Below are positions 1 to 7,344 of a stretch of DNA of 33,572 bases, piece by piece. The DNA comes from Deltaproteobacteria bacterium (lineage in GTDB: Bacteria; Desulfobacterota; Desulfobacteria; Desulfobacterales; UBA11574). Location: contig JAFDBA010000002.1 in NCBI GenBank assembly GCA_019313505.1, positions 1-33,572 of the forward strand, in the 5' to 3' direction. Below the pieces are notes generated by a model, which ran no database searches, had not been told where the DNA came from, and worked only from the letters and a program-made list of their open reading frames with translations. Each line of letters begins with the position of its first letter. The stretch's first letter is position 1. A program made the translations under genes and the position numbers.

Positions 1-2316
1 AAGGATCTGCCACCTGTATCGTTTTGCGATTCTTGGAAGTGAGGCTTCAATGGGTCCCAATATTTCCACGGACTTTAAAAAAGAGTGATTGTTGTTTTTC
101 AACGTATCACAAAGATCCCCGATATCCTGGGCATGCCGCCGGGTTTTATCCTTATCTTTCCCTGATATTTTAAGCTGGACCATCCTTGCAAATGGGGGAT
201 AATTCAGGCTCTTCCGGAAACTTATCTCCTGGTTGTAAAAGGTTTGAAAGTCCTGCTTTGTTGCAGATAAGACGGCGAAATGATTTGGGTTATAAGTCTG
301 CAGGATCACACGGCCGGGCACAGCTCCCCGCCCTGCCCTTCCGGCAACCTGGGCTAAGAGCTGAAAGGTTCGTTCCCCGGCTCGAAAATCCGGAAAGTTG
401 AGTGAAAGATCTGCGCAAATAATACCCACCAGAGTAATGTTGGGAAAGTCATGGCCTTTTGCGACCATCTGAGTCCCCACGAGAATATCTGTTGTCTGGT
501 TTCTGAGACCTTTCAGGATTTTCAGAATGGAACCTTTTCGCCGGGTGGTATCTCGATCCATCCTGGCCGTCCTGGCATCAGGGAAAAAAGATTTTACGGC
601 TGCCTCGACTTTTTCAGTTCCTATACCCAGCAAAAGGATTTTGGTGGATCCGCAGGACGTGCAGTTTGATGTGGATGCCCGCGCATAACCGCAGTAATGA
701 CATTTGTATGCATTGATCTTCTGATGCAGGGTAAGTGAAATATCACAATTTTTGCATCTTATGGCTTCACCACAGGCCGCACAAACCGGATAACTGGCAA
801 AACCACGGCGGTTTAGAAAAAGAAGAACCTGCTCCCCTCGAACGAGTGTTGCTTTCATTTCCCGGTGAAGTTCCGGTGTAATGAAGCGCCGAATTCCCCG
901 AACATCCCTGCTTTTGCACAGATCGACTACGGTTATCTCCGGGAGGGGTCGTTTTTCAACTCTTTTTGTTAATGTGACCACCTTAAACTTTTTTGTTGTC
1001 GTATTATAGTACGACTGTATCGAGGGTGTAGCAGACCCCAGCAGGGCAACGCCGTTATCAAGCTTTGCTCTTACAACTGCAAGATCCCTGGCATTATAAC
1101 GCAAACCACCCTCCTGCTTGTAGGATGTGTCATGTTCTTCATCAACGATAATAATGCCGATATTCACAAAAGGTGCAAACACGGCGGATCTTGCACCTAT
1201 TACGATAGCCGCTTCCCCTCGAGCGATACGCATCCACTGGTCATAGCGTTCTCCAGCTGAAAGACCGCTGTGAAGAATAGCAACACACTCTCCAAACCGG
1301 GCTCGAAAGCGACGTTCCATCTGGGAAATAAGGGCAATCTCCGGAACAAGGACCAGCACGGAATAGCCCAGGCTTATAACTTTTGCAGCAAGCTGCATAT
1401 AAACTTCTGTCTTGCCGCTTCCAGTGACTCCTGCCAGAAGACAGGTTGTAAATTTCCGGCCAAGGGATTCTGTTACTGTAAAGATCACACTTTTCTGTTC
1501 TTTTGTAAGCGTGTGAGCGGTGTCAGGTGCTATGGGTTCACCGAAGGGATCCCGGTACACTTTTTTTTGAAAAATCGAAATGTACCCGTCCGTTTCAAGA
1601 GATTTTATTAATCTTGGACCAGAAGGAACCTGTTCTTGTAATTTTTTTACGGAGATTTCACTGAAAGTTTTGAGAGTCTCAATGATTTTTTTTCTTGCAT
1701 TGGAAAGTTTTTCCATTGGAATATCCGAACCAATTAATGACACATATCGCTCCATCTTCGGTTTAGTTGACCCACCTTTTAGCTTGCGATTGCAAACAAT
1801 AACCCCCCGACTTTCCATGGAATGAATTAAAGCATTAGGGATGTGCTTATTAAAATTTTTGTTAAGGTCTTTGAAGCGACATGGTCCGGTCCCCAGCCGG
1901 TTTAAGATCTCCATTTCCAGAGGTGTGGTAGAATTATTTAAAAGAGAATCTTTCCCTTTTTCCGTAATTGCGATGGTGAAAAAGTCGTAAAGATTTAAGC
2001 CTCCGGGCAAAGCACATTTGATAACATCTCCTATGGGATGCAGGTAGTAGTCAGCGGTCCACCTGAAGAACGGAATCATGGATGAAGGGAAAAGGGGCTT
2101 TTCATCAAGGATATCCAAGATAGTTTTTATCCCTTCCTGATTTTCATCCTTTCCCTGGCCCAGGATATATCCTGTTACCCTGCGCCGGCCGAATGGGACC
2201 AGCACCCTTTTTCCCGTGGATACCAGTTCACCAAGATTTTCCGGAACGCTGTAAGTATAGGTATTGTATACCGGAAGCGCTACGGCGACTTCTATATAAG
2301 TCAAATATGATGCCAT
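1..2316 (-). CDS. priA: Primosomal protein N' (PriA) replication-restart helicase, 3' end cut by window edge
   Basis: PriA is a 3'-5' DNA helicase that recognises stalled forks and reloads the replisome. The reading frame is open for 772 codons from the ATG at 2316 to the window edge, with no stop. Visible motifs are the PriA Walker A GVTGSGKT (Lys302), the Walker B box DEEHDTSYKQ (from Asp392), the helicase segment MVAKGHDFPN, QVAGRAGRG, and an eight-cysteine zinc region beginning CAAC near codon 514 with CKNC and CHYC pairs. The N-terminus (MASYLTYIEVAVALPV, then YTYSVPE) is the usual start of the 3'BD domain. The E. coli protein has 732 residues, so only a few C-terminal residues should be missing; the edge reads RYRWQIL, as near the end of PriA proteins. 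It is divergent from the small gene at 2683. Confidence 0.96.
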   Translation of the reverse strand, partial: MASYLTYIEVAVALPVYNTYTYSVPENLGELVSTGKRVLVPFGRRRVTGYILGQGKDENQEGIKTILDILDEKPLFPSSMIPFFRWTADYYLHPIGDVIKCALPGGLNLYDFFTIAITEKGKDSLLNNSTTPLEMEILNRLGTGPCRFKDLNKNFNKHIPNALIHSMESRGVIVCNRKLKGGSTKPKMERYVSLIGSDIPMEKLSNARKKIIETLKTFSEISVKKLQEQVPSGPRLIKSLETDGYISIFQKKVYRDPFGEPIAPDTAHTLTKEQKSVIFTVTESLGRKFTTCLLAGVTGSGKTEVYMQLAAKVISLGYSVLVLVPEIALISQMERRFRARFGECVAILHSGLSAGERYDQWMRIARGEAAIVIGARSAVFAPFVNIGIIIVDEEHDTSYKQEGGLRYNARDLAVVRAKLDNGVALLGSATPSIQSYYNTTTKKFKVVTLTKRVEKRPLPEITVVDLCKSRDVRGIRRFITPELHREMKATLVRGEQVLLFLNRRGFASYPVCAACGEAIRCKNCDISLTLHQKINAYKCHYCGYARASTSNCTSCGSTKILLLGIGTEKVEAAVKSFFPDARTARMDRDTTRRKGSILKILKGLRNQTTDILVGTQMVAKGHDFPNITLVGIICADLSLNFPDFRAGERTFQLLAQVAGRAGRGAVPGRVILQTYNPNHFAVLSATKQDFQTFYNQEISFRKSLNYPPFARMVQLKISGKDKDKTRRHAQDIGDLCDTLKNNNHSFLKSVEILGPIEASLPRIAKRYRWQIL

Positions 2317-2468
2317 TTTTCTTTAATTTATCCAAGTTAGACGCTTAGTTGTAAATTTTGGGCTTTCTGTGGCAAAACTTTTTTTCTTGCCACAAATATT
2401 TTTAGTTCCGGCTTGTCCGGGTTAGGTTCATGCAAAGCAAAACTGGTTTTAATGCCCCCGTTTTTTTC

Positions 2469-2497
2469 TTGACACCGAAGCTGTTTTTCTTTAGAAT
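2469..2497 (+). promoter_or_regulatory. Sigma70-type promoter for the 2683 gene
   Basis: TTGACA at 2469-2474 is followed after 17 bases by TAGAAT at 2492-2497, a full match at -35 and 5 of 6 at -10. It leaves a leader of roughly 180 bases, which includes the hairpin repeat at 2608-2642. Confidence 0.6.
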
Positions 2498-2607
2498 ACA
2501 TTGTGCAAACTACCTGTGAAAATTAGATATTTTATCAAACACCTCAATTTGGTTACTATGTAGACAAAATATAGCTTTATTATAGATATTTTTCAACCGT
2601 ATCGGGC

Positions 2608-2642
2608 AGACCTTTGGAAAACGCTCCCTTTTGCAAAGGTCT
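2608..2642. repeat. Short palindromic copy of the AGACCTTTGCAAAA repeat family
   Basis: AGACCTTTGGAAAA (2608-2621) and TTTTGCAAAGGTCT (2629-2642) are reverse complements with one mismatch, around a 7-base loop. The same terminal sequence occurs at 7291-7305, 15184-15325 and 31232-31245. This copy looks like the two ends of the longer 15184-15325 element with the middle deleted. In RNA it would form a strong hairpin about 40 bases before the start codon at 2683. Confidence 0.75.
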
Positions 2643-2682
2643 CATCAGAACATGTGAAAGGTGCTTTCATAAGGAGGAAGAT

Positions 2683-2985
2683 ATGCATAAAATAAGAAAA
2701 CAATCCATGATCTTGTTGTTAATTGCAGCCATGATCTTTATTCCATTCGGCACTTCCGCTCTTGCGCAAAGCAAGACTATGGATAACAATGTCAGCGCCG
2801 AAGCCATGACCGCAGACCTTTTAGTTATCAGGCCCTTGGGAATCGTTGCCACTGTGGTGGGCAGCGCCATTTTTATTGTATCTCTCCCATTTTCAGCTCT
2901 TGGTGGAAACACAAAAACCGCATGCCGGAAATTGGTCCAAGATCCTGCCAAATTTACATTTAAAAGACCACTGGGAGATTTTTAG
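2683..2985 (+). CDS. Small exported or membrane protein of unknown function
   Basis: The product has 100 residues. The start is the ATG at 2683, eight bases after AAGGAGG; a longer frame from a TTG at 2614 would run through the palindromic repeat and is less likely. Residues 8-25 are a hydrophobic signal sequence ending near SALA-QS. A second hydrophobic stretch (IVATVVGSAIFIVSLPFSAL) could span the membrane. The C-terminus has a conserved-looking PAKFTFKRPLGDF. From memory, proteins with the same ending (RPLGIVATVVG, PFSALGGN, FTF.RPLGDF) recur in sulfate-reducing Desulfobacterota and are sometimes loosely labelled multidrug transporters; nothing here supports transport. The good promoter and ribosome binding site suggest strong expression. 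Confidence 0.75.
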   Translation: MHKIRKQSMILLLIAAMIFIPFGTSALAQSKTMDNNVSAEAMTADLLVIRPLGIVATVVGSAIFIVSLPFSALGGNTKTACRKLVQDPAKFTFKRPLGDF

Positions 2986-3034
2986 CGTTTTATTGTGTTT
3001 TCTCTCCAAATTATTCTTTGAACAAGGAGTGTAA

Positions 3035-3832
3035 ATGGGTATAAAAGTTCCTGGGATTAAAGATTTAACTAAATTTGCAATGGAAGTTATCCGCCGTTCA
3101 GGTAAAGAAGCACTTTCCTATTATGGTAAAGGAAACCCCAATATTAAATTCGATGAGGAACTGGTTACAGAAGCGGAGCTCCATCTGATGGCATTTTTTC
3201 AGGATCAGCTCAACAATCATTTCCCAGAGCATCAGGTGTTTAAAAACAACCAGGCCGATAAAGACTACACCCATGATGAAAAGCGCTACCTGTGGATCTT
3301 TGATCCGTTAGATGGTGTTGCTAATTTTCAGGCTGGAATCCCCATTTGGGGCACCTCTCTTGCACTTATTGAAAATTTCTGGCCCGTTTTCGGTGCATTT
3401 CATATGCCGGCAACCGGCGATCTATTTCATGCACGGGCAGAACAAAAAGCTTTTTTGGGAAAAGAGGAAATCTGCGTATCTGATAAAAAAAATATTAACG
3501 ACGAGAGCCTTCTTTTCACTTACTCCCGGTTTCACCACAGTTATCGATCCACATTCCCAGGTAAAATCCGCGATCTGGGATGCACCGGTGCTCATATATG
3601 CTATGTTGCCATGGGTCGCGCGGAAGCCGCAATCATTGCTAACGAGTCGTATCAAGATCTTTCTGCAGCAGGTATCATTCTTGAGGCGGCGGGAGGAAAA
3701 ATCTGCAAGATAAATGGAAATAATTTTTTCCTTAACGAATACCTGGACGGACAAAAGATCAATGATCACCTTCTTGTCATGGCTCCCGATATCTACTCCC
3801 AAGTACGTAGCAGTTTGCATGAGGTTTCTTAA
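3035..3832 (+). CDS. Inositol monophosphatase family protein with altered metal-binding residues
   Basis: A 265-residue protein of the FIG/IMPase superfamily, whose usual members hydrolyse phosphate monoesters with Mg2+. The ATG follows AAGGAG. The motif WIFDPLDGVANF (Asp90, Asp93) is the classic first motif, and YQDLSAAGIILEAAGG (Asp208) matches the second WDxAAG..I..EAGG motif. Two expected features differ. The usual VTxAD...E reads VTEAE, and the GEE motif that supplies a metal-binding glutamate reads HQVFKNN (residues 66-72). Metal binding may therefore be weakened or arranged differently. It sits 49 bases after the small exported-protein gene and may share its promoter. Family membership is clear; substrate and activity are not. 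Confidence 0.82.
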   Translation: MGIKVPGIKDLTKFAMEVIRRSGKEALSYYGKGNPNIKFDEELVTEAELHLMAFFQDQLNNHFPEHQVFKNNQADKDYTHDEKRYLWIFDPLDGVANFQAGIPIWGTSLALIENFWPVFGAFHMPATGDLFHARAEQKAFLGKEEICVSDKKNINDESLLFTYSRFHHSYRSTFPGKIRDLGCTGAHICYVAMGRAEAAIIANESYQDLSAAGIILEAAGGKICKINGNNFFLNEYLDGQKINDHLLVMAPDIYSQVRSSLHEVS

Positions 3833-3929
3833 GCACTTTCCTTGATTATCCGAGTCAGGGCAACATAAATGATTTCAAGGACGATGGTTTCGTAAAAAGT
3901 TCATAAGCGATTTTGAGCAGTCAAGCTAA

Positions 3930-4005
3930 ATAGGACGCAGATTTTCGCAGACCCGCCTGCCATGCGAGGCACAAGCGGGCAGGTATACACAGATAATATT
4001 GTTAT
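3930..4005. repeat. Possible degenerate intergenic repeat
   Basis: Between the IMPase-like gene and the hydrolase lies the phrase GACGCAGATTTTCGCAGA, then CCTGCC (3955-3960) facing GGCAGG, then ACACAGATAATAT. Phrases of this kind recur between genes in sulfate-reducer genomes, from memory. There is only one copy in this window, so the call rests mainly on that recollection. Confidence 0.3.
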
Positions 4006-4065
4006 TTTGCAATTTAAGAATCTTGATAATATGTGTCCAAAAAAGGAAATTCCTAGACCATCAAG

Positions 4066-4965
4066 CTAGGGATTCATCTGATTAGTTAGCCACTTGTTTA
4101 CGGCGTTCACAAGATCCTGTTGATGACCGCTAAAGCGGTGATTGGCACCGGGAATTTTGACTATCGTAACATGTATTCCCGGCGTTGCACTTTTAAGGAG
4201 TCTGTCAGCCACATCAGGGTTTGCCAAGCGATCAGCCAGACCATGGACGATGAGAACCGGCTTAAAAATCCGGGCGATGTTTTTGTATGGGTCGGAAACT
4301 GTTTTCGGGCCCCTGAGGCTTACCACATGGTTAGCGGTGTAAAGTGCTTTACCCAGAGGACCCAGATTGATCAGCATCCATTCGTCTCCTTTACTCCCGG
4401 CTACCAAATCCTGGGCCTGGCGGAGAACCTGGCTTGCAGCCTTTAGGCCGAATACGCTTATATTCCATTCGAACAAATTGCCTGGAGGGCCGGTTAACAG
4501 CATGCCTTTAATCCTGGGATCTCCGGTTGCTGCAAGGTAGTAGAGTACACGGTTAGTGCCCATACTGTGGCCGAAAAGAAATATAGGATTATAGCCAAGC
4601 CGTGCCATTTCATCCACCGCTACAGTAATATCATAACGGTTATCTTCAAACCGGTTCTTTTTAGGACCCCGATCATGGTCACGCATGTTTAGCGCCAGAG
4701 TGGCAAAACCGAAATCAGCCAGGGTTTCCGGGAGAAAGGCCATGATACCAGAATAGAAGTTGCCGCTGTAACCGTGGATCATTACCACACCGACGTTATT
4801 TTGAACCGTATGAGGCCGGCGCAAAATACCGGTTAGGTTGATCCCGTCGGCAGTTTGCAGTTGAACCATTTCGATCCCGACATTTCCAGCAGCACGGGCC
4901 GCCGGGTTCAGGAAAACAAGGATAAGCAGAAAGGTCAAAACAAAAGATTTGAGAAATTGCATCAT
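4066..4965 (-). CDS. Exported alpha/beta hydrolase
   Basis: A 299-residue serine hydrolase-fold protein. Residues 1-25 form a signal peptide (basic start, hydrophobic LTFLLILVFL, cleavage expected after AARA). The fold's landmarks are in order: HGYSG oxyanion loop (64-68), nucleophile elbow GHSMG with Ser134, Asp245 in HGLADRL, and His276 in GANH. The product should therefore act outside the cytoplasmic membrane on an ester, thioester or amide. It starts at ATG 4965 after AGAGGT; a second ATG follows directly at 4962. It is divergent from the thioesterase at 5302, with a repeat-rich gap between them. The acyl substrate cannot be told from sequence, although several acyl-processing genes lie nearby. 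Confidence 0.87.
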   Translation of the reverse strand: MMQFLKSFVLTFLLILVFLNPAARAAGNVGIEMVQLQTADGINLTGILRRPHTVQNNVGVVMIHGYSGNFYSGIMAFLPETLADFGFATLALNMRDHDRGPKKNRFEDNRYDITVAVDEMARLGYNPIFLFGHSMGTNRVLYYLAATGDPRIKGMLLTGPPGNLFEWNISVFGLKAASQVLRQAQDLVAGSKGDEWMLINLGPLGKALYTANHVVSLRGPKTVSDPYKNIARIFKPVLIVHGLADRLANPDVADRLLKSATPGIHVTIVKIPGANHRFSGHQQDLVNAVNKWLTNQMNP

Positions 4966-4980
4966 TACCTCTTTATTTTA

Positions 4981-5045
4981 CCTAAATTGAGCGATTTTTT
5001 ACTCGATTTGCGCCGATCTCTTCGCAAAAAATCGCTCAGCTTAGG
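4981..5045. repeat. Long inverted repeat upstream of the exported hydrolase
   Basis: CCTAAATTGAGCGATTTTT (4981-4999) pairs with AAAAATCGCTCAGCTTAGG (5027-5045) with two mismatches over 19 bases. It lies just upstream of the leftward start at 4965, in what is probably the leader or promoter of that gene. It could be a dispersed repeat or a regulatory hairpin. Confidence 0.6.
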
Positions 5046-5100
5046 TTTTAGTTAGTGTATATGTAACGTTTCTGAAAATCTATACCGCTATAAGCGAACT

Positions 5101-5281
5101 AGTGTCCGTCCATAAATACATTTGAGCACTAAGTAGTTTCCAATTTATAAATGAGATATTTTTTCGATGAGCAAGGCCGCACAAGGGTTTTTGCCCGAGG
5201 CGTACTTTCTGTACGTCGAGGGCGGAAACCCGCGGAGAACGCCACTCATCGGAAAAATAGCTCATTTATGGATGGAAACTA
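5101..5281. mobile_element. MITE-like palindromic element with nested terminal repeats
   Basis: The right end (5261-5280), read in reverse complement, begins AGTTTCCATCCATAAATGAG. The left side carries AGTTTCCAATTTATAAATGAG at 5135-5155 (one-base indel) and a second terminus AGTGTCCGTCCATAAAT at 5101-5117. The arms 5147-5171 and 5245-5269 match in 23 of 25 positions. An inner hairpin pairs 5185-5205 with 5211-5231 around TTTCT, with five mismatches. It has no transposase and no coding potential of its own. The nested left ends suggest a deleted copy joined to a full one. It ends about 20 bases before the thioesterase start. Confidence 0.65.
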
Positions 5282-5301
5282 AAATTTACAGGAGGTCCAA
5301 C

Positions 5302-5724
5302 ATGCTTATTCATAAGACCAAAGTACAGGTTCTCTTTGGTGATACCGACCCGTACGGCGTTGTTTACTTTGTTGCCTATTTTCGTTATTTTCATCAGGGC
5401 ATCGAAGAATTCCTGCGCCATATAGGCATATCACCGAAAACATTTTTCCGCAACCGGGAAGAAAAATTTGGAATGCCCAAAGTCGCAGCGGATTGTCGCT
5501 TTCTTATACCGGCCTATTATGGTGATTTGCTTGAGATGCACACCTCGATCAAGGAAATCAAGGATAAGGCTATTATTTTCCAGTTTCAATTTTATCGCCC
5601 TCCTGAAACTCGCTTGGTGGCGGAAGGAAGTGTTACATTTGTATGCATCGACCATACCTGGAAGGCCAGGTCGCTTCCGGAAATCCTGGTCGAAAAAATA
5701 CAAAACCATTTGCCGGCAAAATAA
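5302..5724 (+). CDS. YbgC/4-hydroxybenzoyl-CoA thioesterase-family acyl-CoA thioesterase
   Basis: A 140-residue hotdog-fold protein, the usual length for the family. The segment LFGDTDPYGVVYFVAYFRYF matches the YbgC signature (D-T-D-x-x-G-V-V-Y), with Asp16 as the expected catalytic residue; the usual His after VVY is Phe. The ATG at 5302 follows AGGAGG. A longer frame from 5167 would run through the palindromic element and is rejected. Such enzymes hydrolyse short- to medium-chain or aromatic acyl-CoA. It runs towards the leftward amidoligase operon, and a perfect palindrome overlaps its stop codon. It is a different hotdog subfamily from the thioesterase at 10357-10755. Confidence 0.87.
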   Translation: MLIHKTKVQVLFGDTDPYGVVYFVAYFRYFHQGIEEFLRHIGISPKTFFRNREEKFGMPKVAADCRFLIPAYYGDLLEMHTSIKEIKDKAIIFQFQFYRPPETRLVAEGSVTFVCIDHTWKARSLPEILVEKIQNHLPAK

Positions 5725-5746
5725 TTTTTCTATCAATTATTTTGCC
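5715..5746. terminator. Perfect palindrome between convergent genes, candidate two-way terminator
   Basis: GGCAAAATAATT (5715-5726) and AATTATTTTGCC (5735-5746) form a perfect 12-bp stem with an 8-base loop. It overlaps the thioesterase stop codon and lies 33 bases beyond the stop of the leftward amidotransferase. There is no clean T-run after the stem, so strength is uncertain. Confidence 0.5.
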
Positions 5747-5779
5747 GATATGATTGCAACGAGTTTTCTACAAGCCATC

Positions 5780-6523
5780 TCAAATCGATTTATGTAAAAC
5801 AACATCATTCCCTGAAATTGCCAGAAGCAATCCCCTGCGATTGGTGGCTTTTGCCACACGCAACCACTTTTCTTTGCTGAGGCCCCGTGCCAATGTGGTG
5901 AGGAGCAAGCCACCTTCCAGTTCACGGCTTCCTTTCATAACCATAAACTGGCGATGGTTGGTGAAGGCAAACAAAAGATGTCCGTTGGAAAGCAAGAAAT
6001 TATAGTCACCAGGATACTGGTCGATCATTTGCGTAGTACTATAAGCCAAAGCATCGAAAAGCATATCAGGTCCTGCGGCATGCCTGTGATGATCTTCCAT
6101 ATGGTCCCGGAGGTATTCAAAAGCCCTGGCCGAGTCGCTTACGGCATCTTCAATGGCAATATCACTACTTCTGTAAGATTCAATGGCCGGCGCTTTGCCG
6201 TTATGGGCAAAAATCCAATTATGACTGCCGAATTTTAGAACGAAGGGATGGGCATGGCACTCGTCCACTAAACCGCTGGTCCGAAAACGGATATGGCAAA
6301 TGATAATTCTACTCTTTACAACACGGGCCAGTTTTTGAAAACTGTCGTGCAAGTGACCTGAATGAAAAACCTGTTCAGCCGACTTTTCAATTAAGGCATG
6401 ATTTTTACGGAAAAAACCAATGCCCCAGCCGTCCATGTTTTTTTTGGCCTGGACTGCAAACAGGGGCATCGATTTGGGGGCGGAATAATCTTTTTTGGCG
6501 GAAAGGGCAAAAAGGTCACACAT
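5780..6523 (-). CDS. Class II glutamine amidotransferase, intact glutamine site
   Basis: A 247-residue stand-alone GATase type II domain (Ntn-hydrolase fold) of the YafJ/EgtC-like kind. Cys2 becomes the N-terminal nucleophile after Met removal. Further landmarks are DGWGIGF (31-37), HIRFRTSG with Arg79, HAHPF (90-94), FAHNG with Asn108 and Gly109, and SDSA with Asp130. These correspond to the arginine, oxyanion asparagine/glycine and aspartate that hold glutamine in GlmS/PurF-type enzymes. It should release ammonia from glutamine, or cut a related gamma-glutamyl or amide bond. It is the last gene of the leftward operon, 11 bases after a paralogue that has lost these residues, with the amidoligase further upstream. 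Confidence 0.88.
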   Translation of the reverse strand: MCDLFALSAKKDYSAPKSMPLFAVQAKKNMDGWGIGFFRKNHALIEKSAEQVFHSGHLHDSFQKLARVVKSRIIICHIRFRTSGLVDECHAHPFVLKFGSHNWIFAHNGKAPAIESYRSSDIAIEDAVSDSARAFEYLRDHMEDHHRHAAGPDMLFDALAYSTTQMIDQYPGDYNFLLSNGHLLFAFTNHRQFMVMKGSRELEGGLLLTTLARGLSKEKWLRVAKATNRRGLLLAISGNDVVLHKSI

Positions 6524-6534
6524 TTATACCAGCC

Positions 6535-7275
6535 TCAAACATCTCCAGCATATAACATATCCGGTCCGGCAATCACCAAAAGCTCACCTTTGGATTGAGG
6601 ATCCGGTATTATTGGGTGCCAATCGGTGCTAATCAGCTTTTCTCTGATGGAAGTAACCAGTAGAATGTCCCCCATACTTTCAGACTCTTTGAGAACCATC
6701 AGTTGTCCAAAGTTACAAAAGGCAAAGAGAAACGATTCATTGGCCAGAAAAAAAGTGTACTCCCCGGGGTAGTCTTCAAGAAGCTCTTGGATAGCGATGC
6801 GCATGGCAATGTATACACTGATATAGGGATTTTTGCGGTTGAGCAATACTAAGTGATCTCTTAAATATTCGAAAATTCTGGCTGTATAGACATCAATTTC
6901 AAGCCGTGGTGTTCCGACGGTCTGATATTCGCGAATGTTTTCAACAACTCCTACTTGGGCAAAAAGCCAATGGTGTTCTAAAAATTCAAGCTTGAAAGGA
7001 TGGTTGTGTGCACTGTGGCGACCACCGCTTTTGGGGCAATTTAGATGTGAAATGATGACCCGGCTATCGATGACCCGGGCAAGTCTTTGGAAGCTTTCGT
7101 GTACCTGATTTCGCGTAAACACCTGTTCGGATGATTTTTCCACCAAAGCCTGATCTTCGCGAAAAAAACCGATGCCCCAGCCGCTCATGTTTTTCTTACC
7201 CTTTTCCGCAAAGATGGGCAAGTATTTTTGGGGCGTATAGTTATATCCGGCCGAGATGGCTAAGATGTCACACAT
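6535..7275 (-). CDS. Class II glutamine amidotransferase paralogue with a degraded glutamine pocket
   Basis: A 246-residue paralogue of the next gene, alignable almost without gaps. The start is the ATG at 7275 after GGGAGGG, which places Cys at position 2; the frame also reads back to an ATG at 7308 through a repeat, but that start would bury the nucleophile. It keeps Cys2 and SGWGIGF (31-37). The pocket residues seen in the paralogue are changed: Arg79 is Asn (HLNCPKSG), FAHNG is FAQVG (Asn108 to Val), and Asp130 is Tyr (VYTA). From knowledge of GATase II enzymes, this argues against ordinary glutamine hydrolysis. It may act on another amide, partner the intact copy, or be regulatory. The frame is intact and it retains its own ribosome binding site. 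Confidence 0.83.
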   Translation of the reverse strand: MCDILAISAGYNYTPQKYLPIFAEKGKKNMSGWGIGFFREDQALVEKSSEQVFTRNQVHESFQRLARVIDSRVIISHLNCPKSGGRHSAHNHPFKLEFLEHHWLFAQVGVVENIREYQTVGTPRLEIDVYTARIFEYLRDHLVLLNRKNPYISVYIAMRIAIQELLEDYPGEYTFFLANESFLFAFCNFGQLMVLKESESMGDILLVTSIREKLISTDWHPIIPDPQSKGELLVIAGPDMLYAGDV

Positions 7276-7290
7276 GGGCCCTCCCGCTTC

Positions 7291-7305
7291 GAGACCTTTG
7301 CAAAA
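7291..7305. repeat. Single end of the AGACCTTTGCAAAA repeat family
   Basis: GAGACCTTTGCAAAA is identical to the reverse complement of the right end of the 15184-15325 element (15311-15325). It lies in the 56-base gap between the amidoligase stop and the next operon gene. No second arm is present. Confidence 0.6.
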
Positions 7306-7306
7306 C

Positions 7307-7344
7307 ATTGTTTAATTCAATTATTTTGATATCAATTAAACAAT
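7307..7344. repeat. Palindrome in the amidoligase-amidotransferase gap
   Basis: ATTGTTTAATT (7307-7317) and AATTAAACAAT (7334-7344) form a perfect 11-bp stem around 16 bases that contain the palindrome TTGATATCAA. The right arm overlaps the last codons and stop of the amidoligase. It is AT-only apart from one pair, so it may be a weak terminator, an RNA processing site, or part of a repeat. Confidence 0.5.

Larger units (their letters stand above)
2317..2682. other. Divergent intergenic region between priA and the small exported-protein gene
   Basis: This gap of 366 bases holds no credible gene. It contains a perfect 8-bp inverted repeat (TGTGGCAA at 2368-2375 with TTGCCACA at 2387-2394, 11-base loop), a promoter-like site at 2469-2497, and a short near-palindromic repeat at 2608-2642 in the leader of the rightward gene. 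I see no promoter of comparable quality for priA. Confidence 0.7.

Noticed and set aside
5167..5301. An N-terminal extension of the YbgC-type thioesterase
   Set aside because: The extra residues are the translation of a palindromic repeat; the ATG at 5302 has a strong ribosome binding site and gives the normal family length.
7276..7308. A longer start (ATG at 7308) for the altered amidotransferase
   Set aside because: It would encode the repeat end and place the nucleophilic cysteine away from the N-terminus; the ATG at 7275 has a ribosome binding site and gives Cys2.
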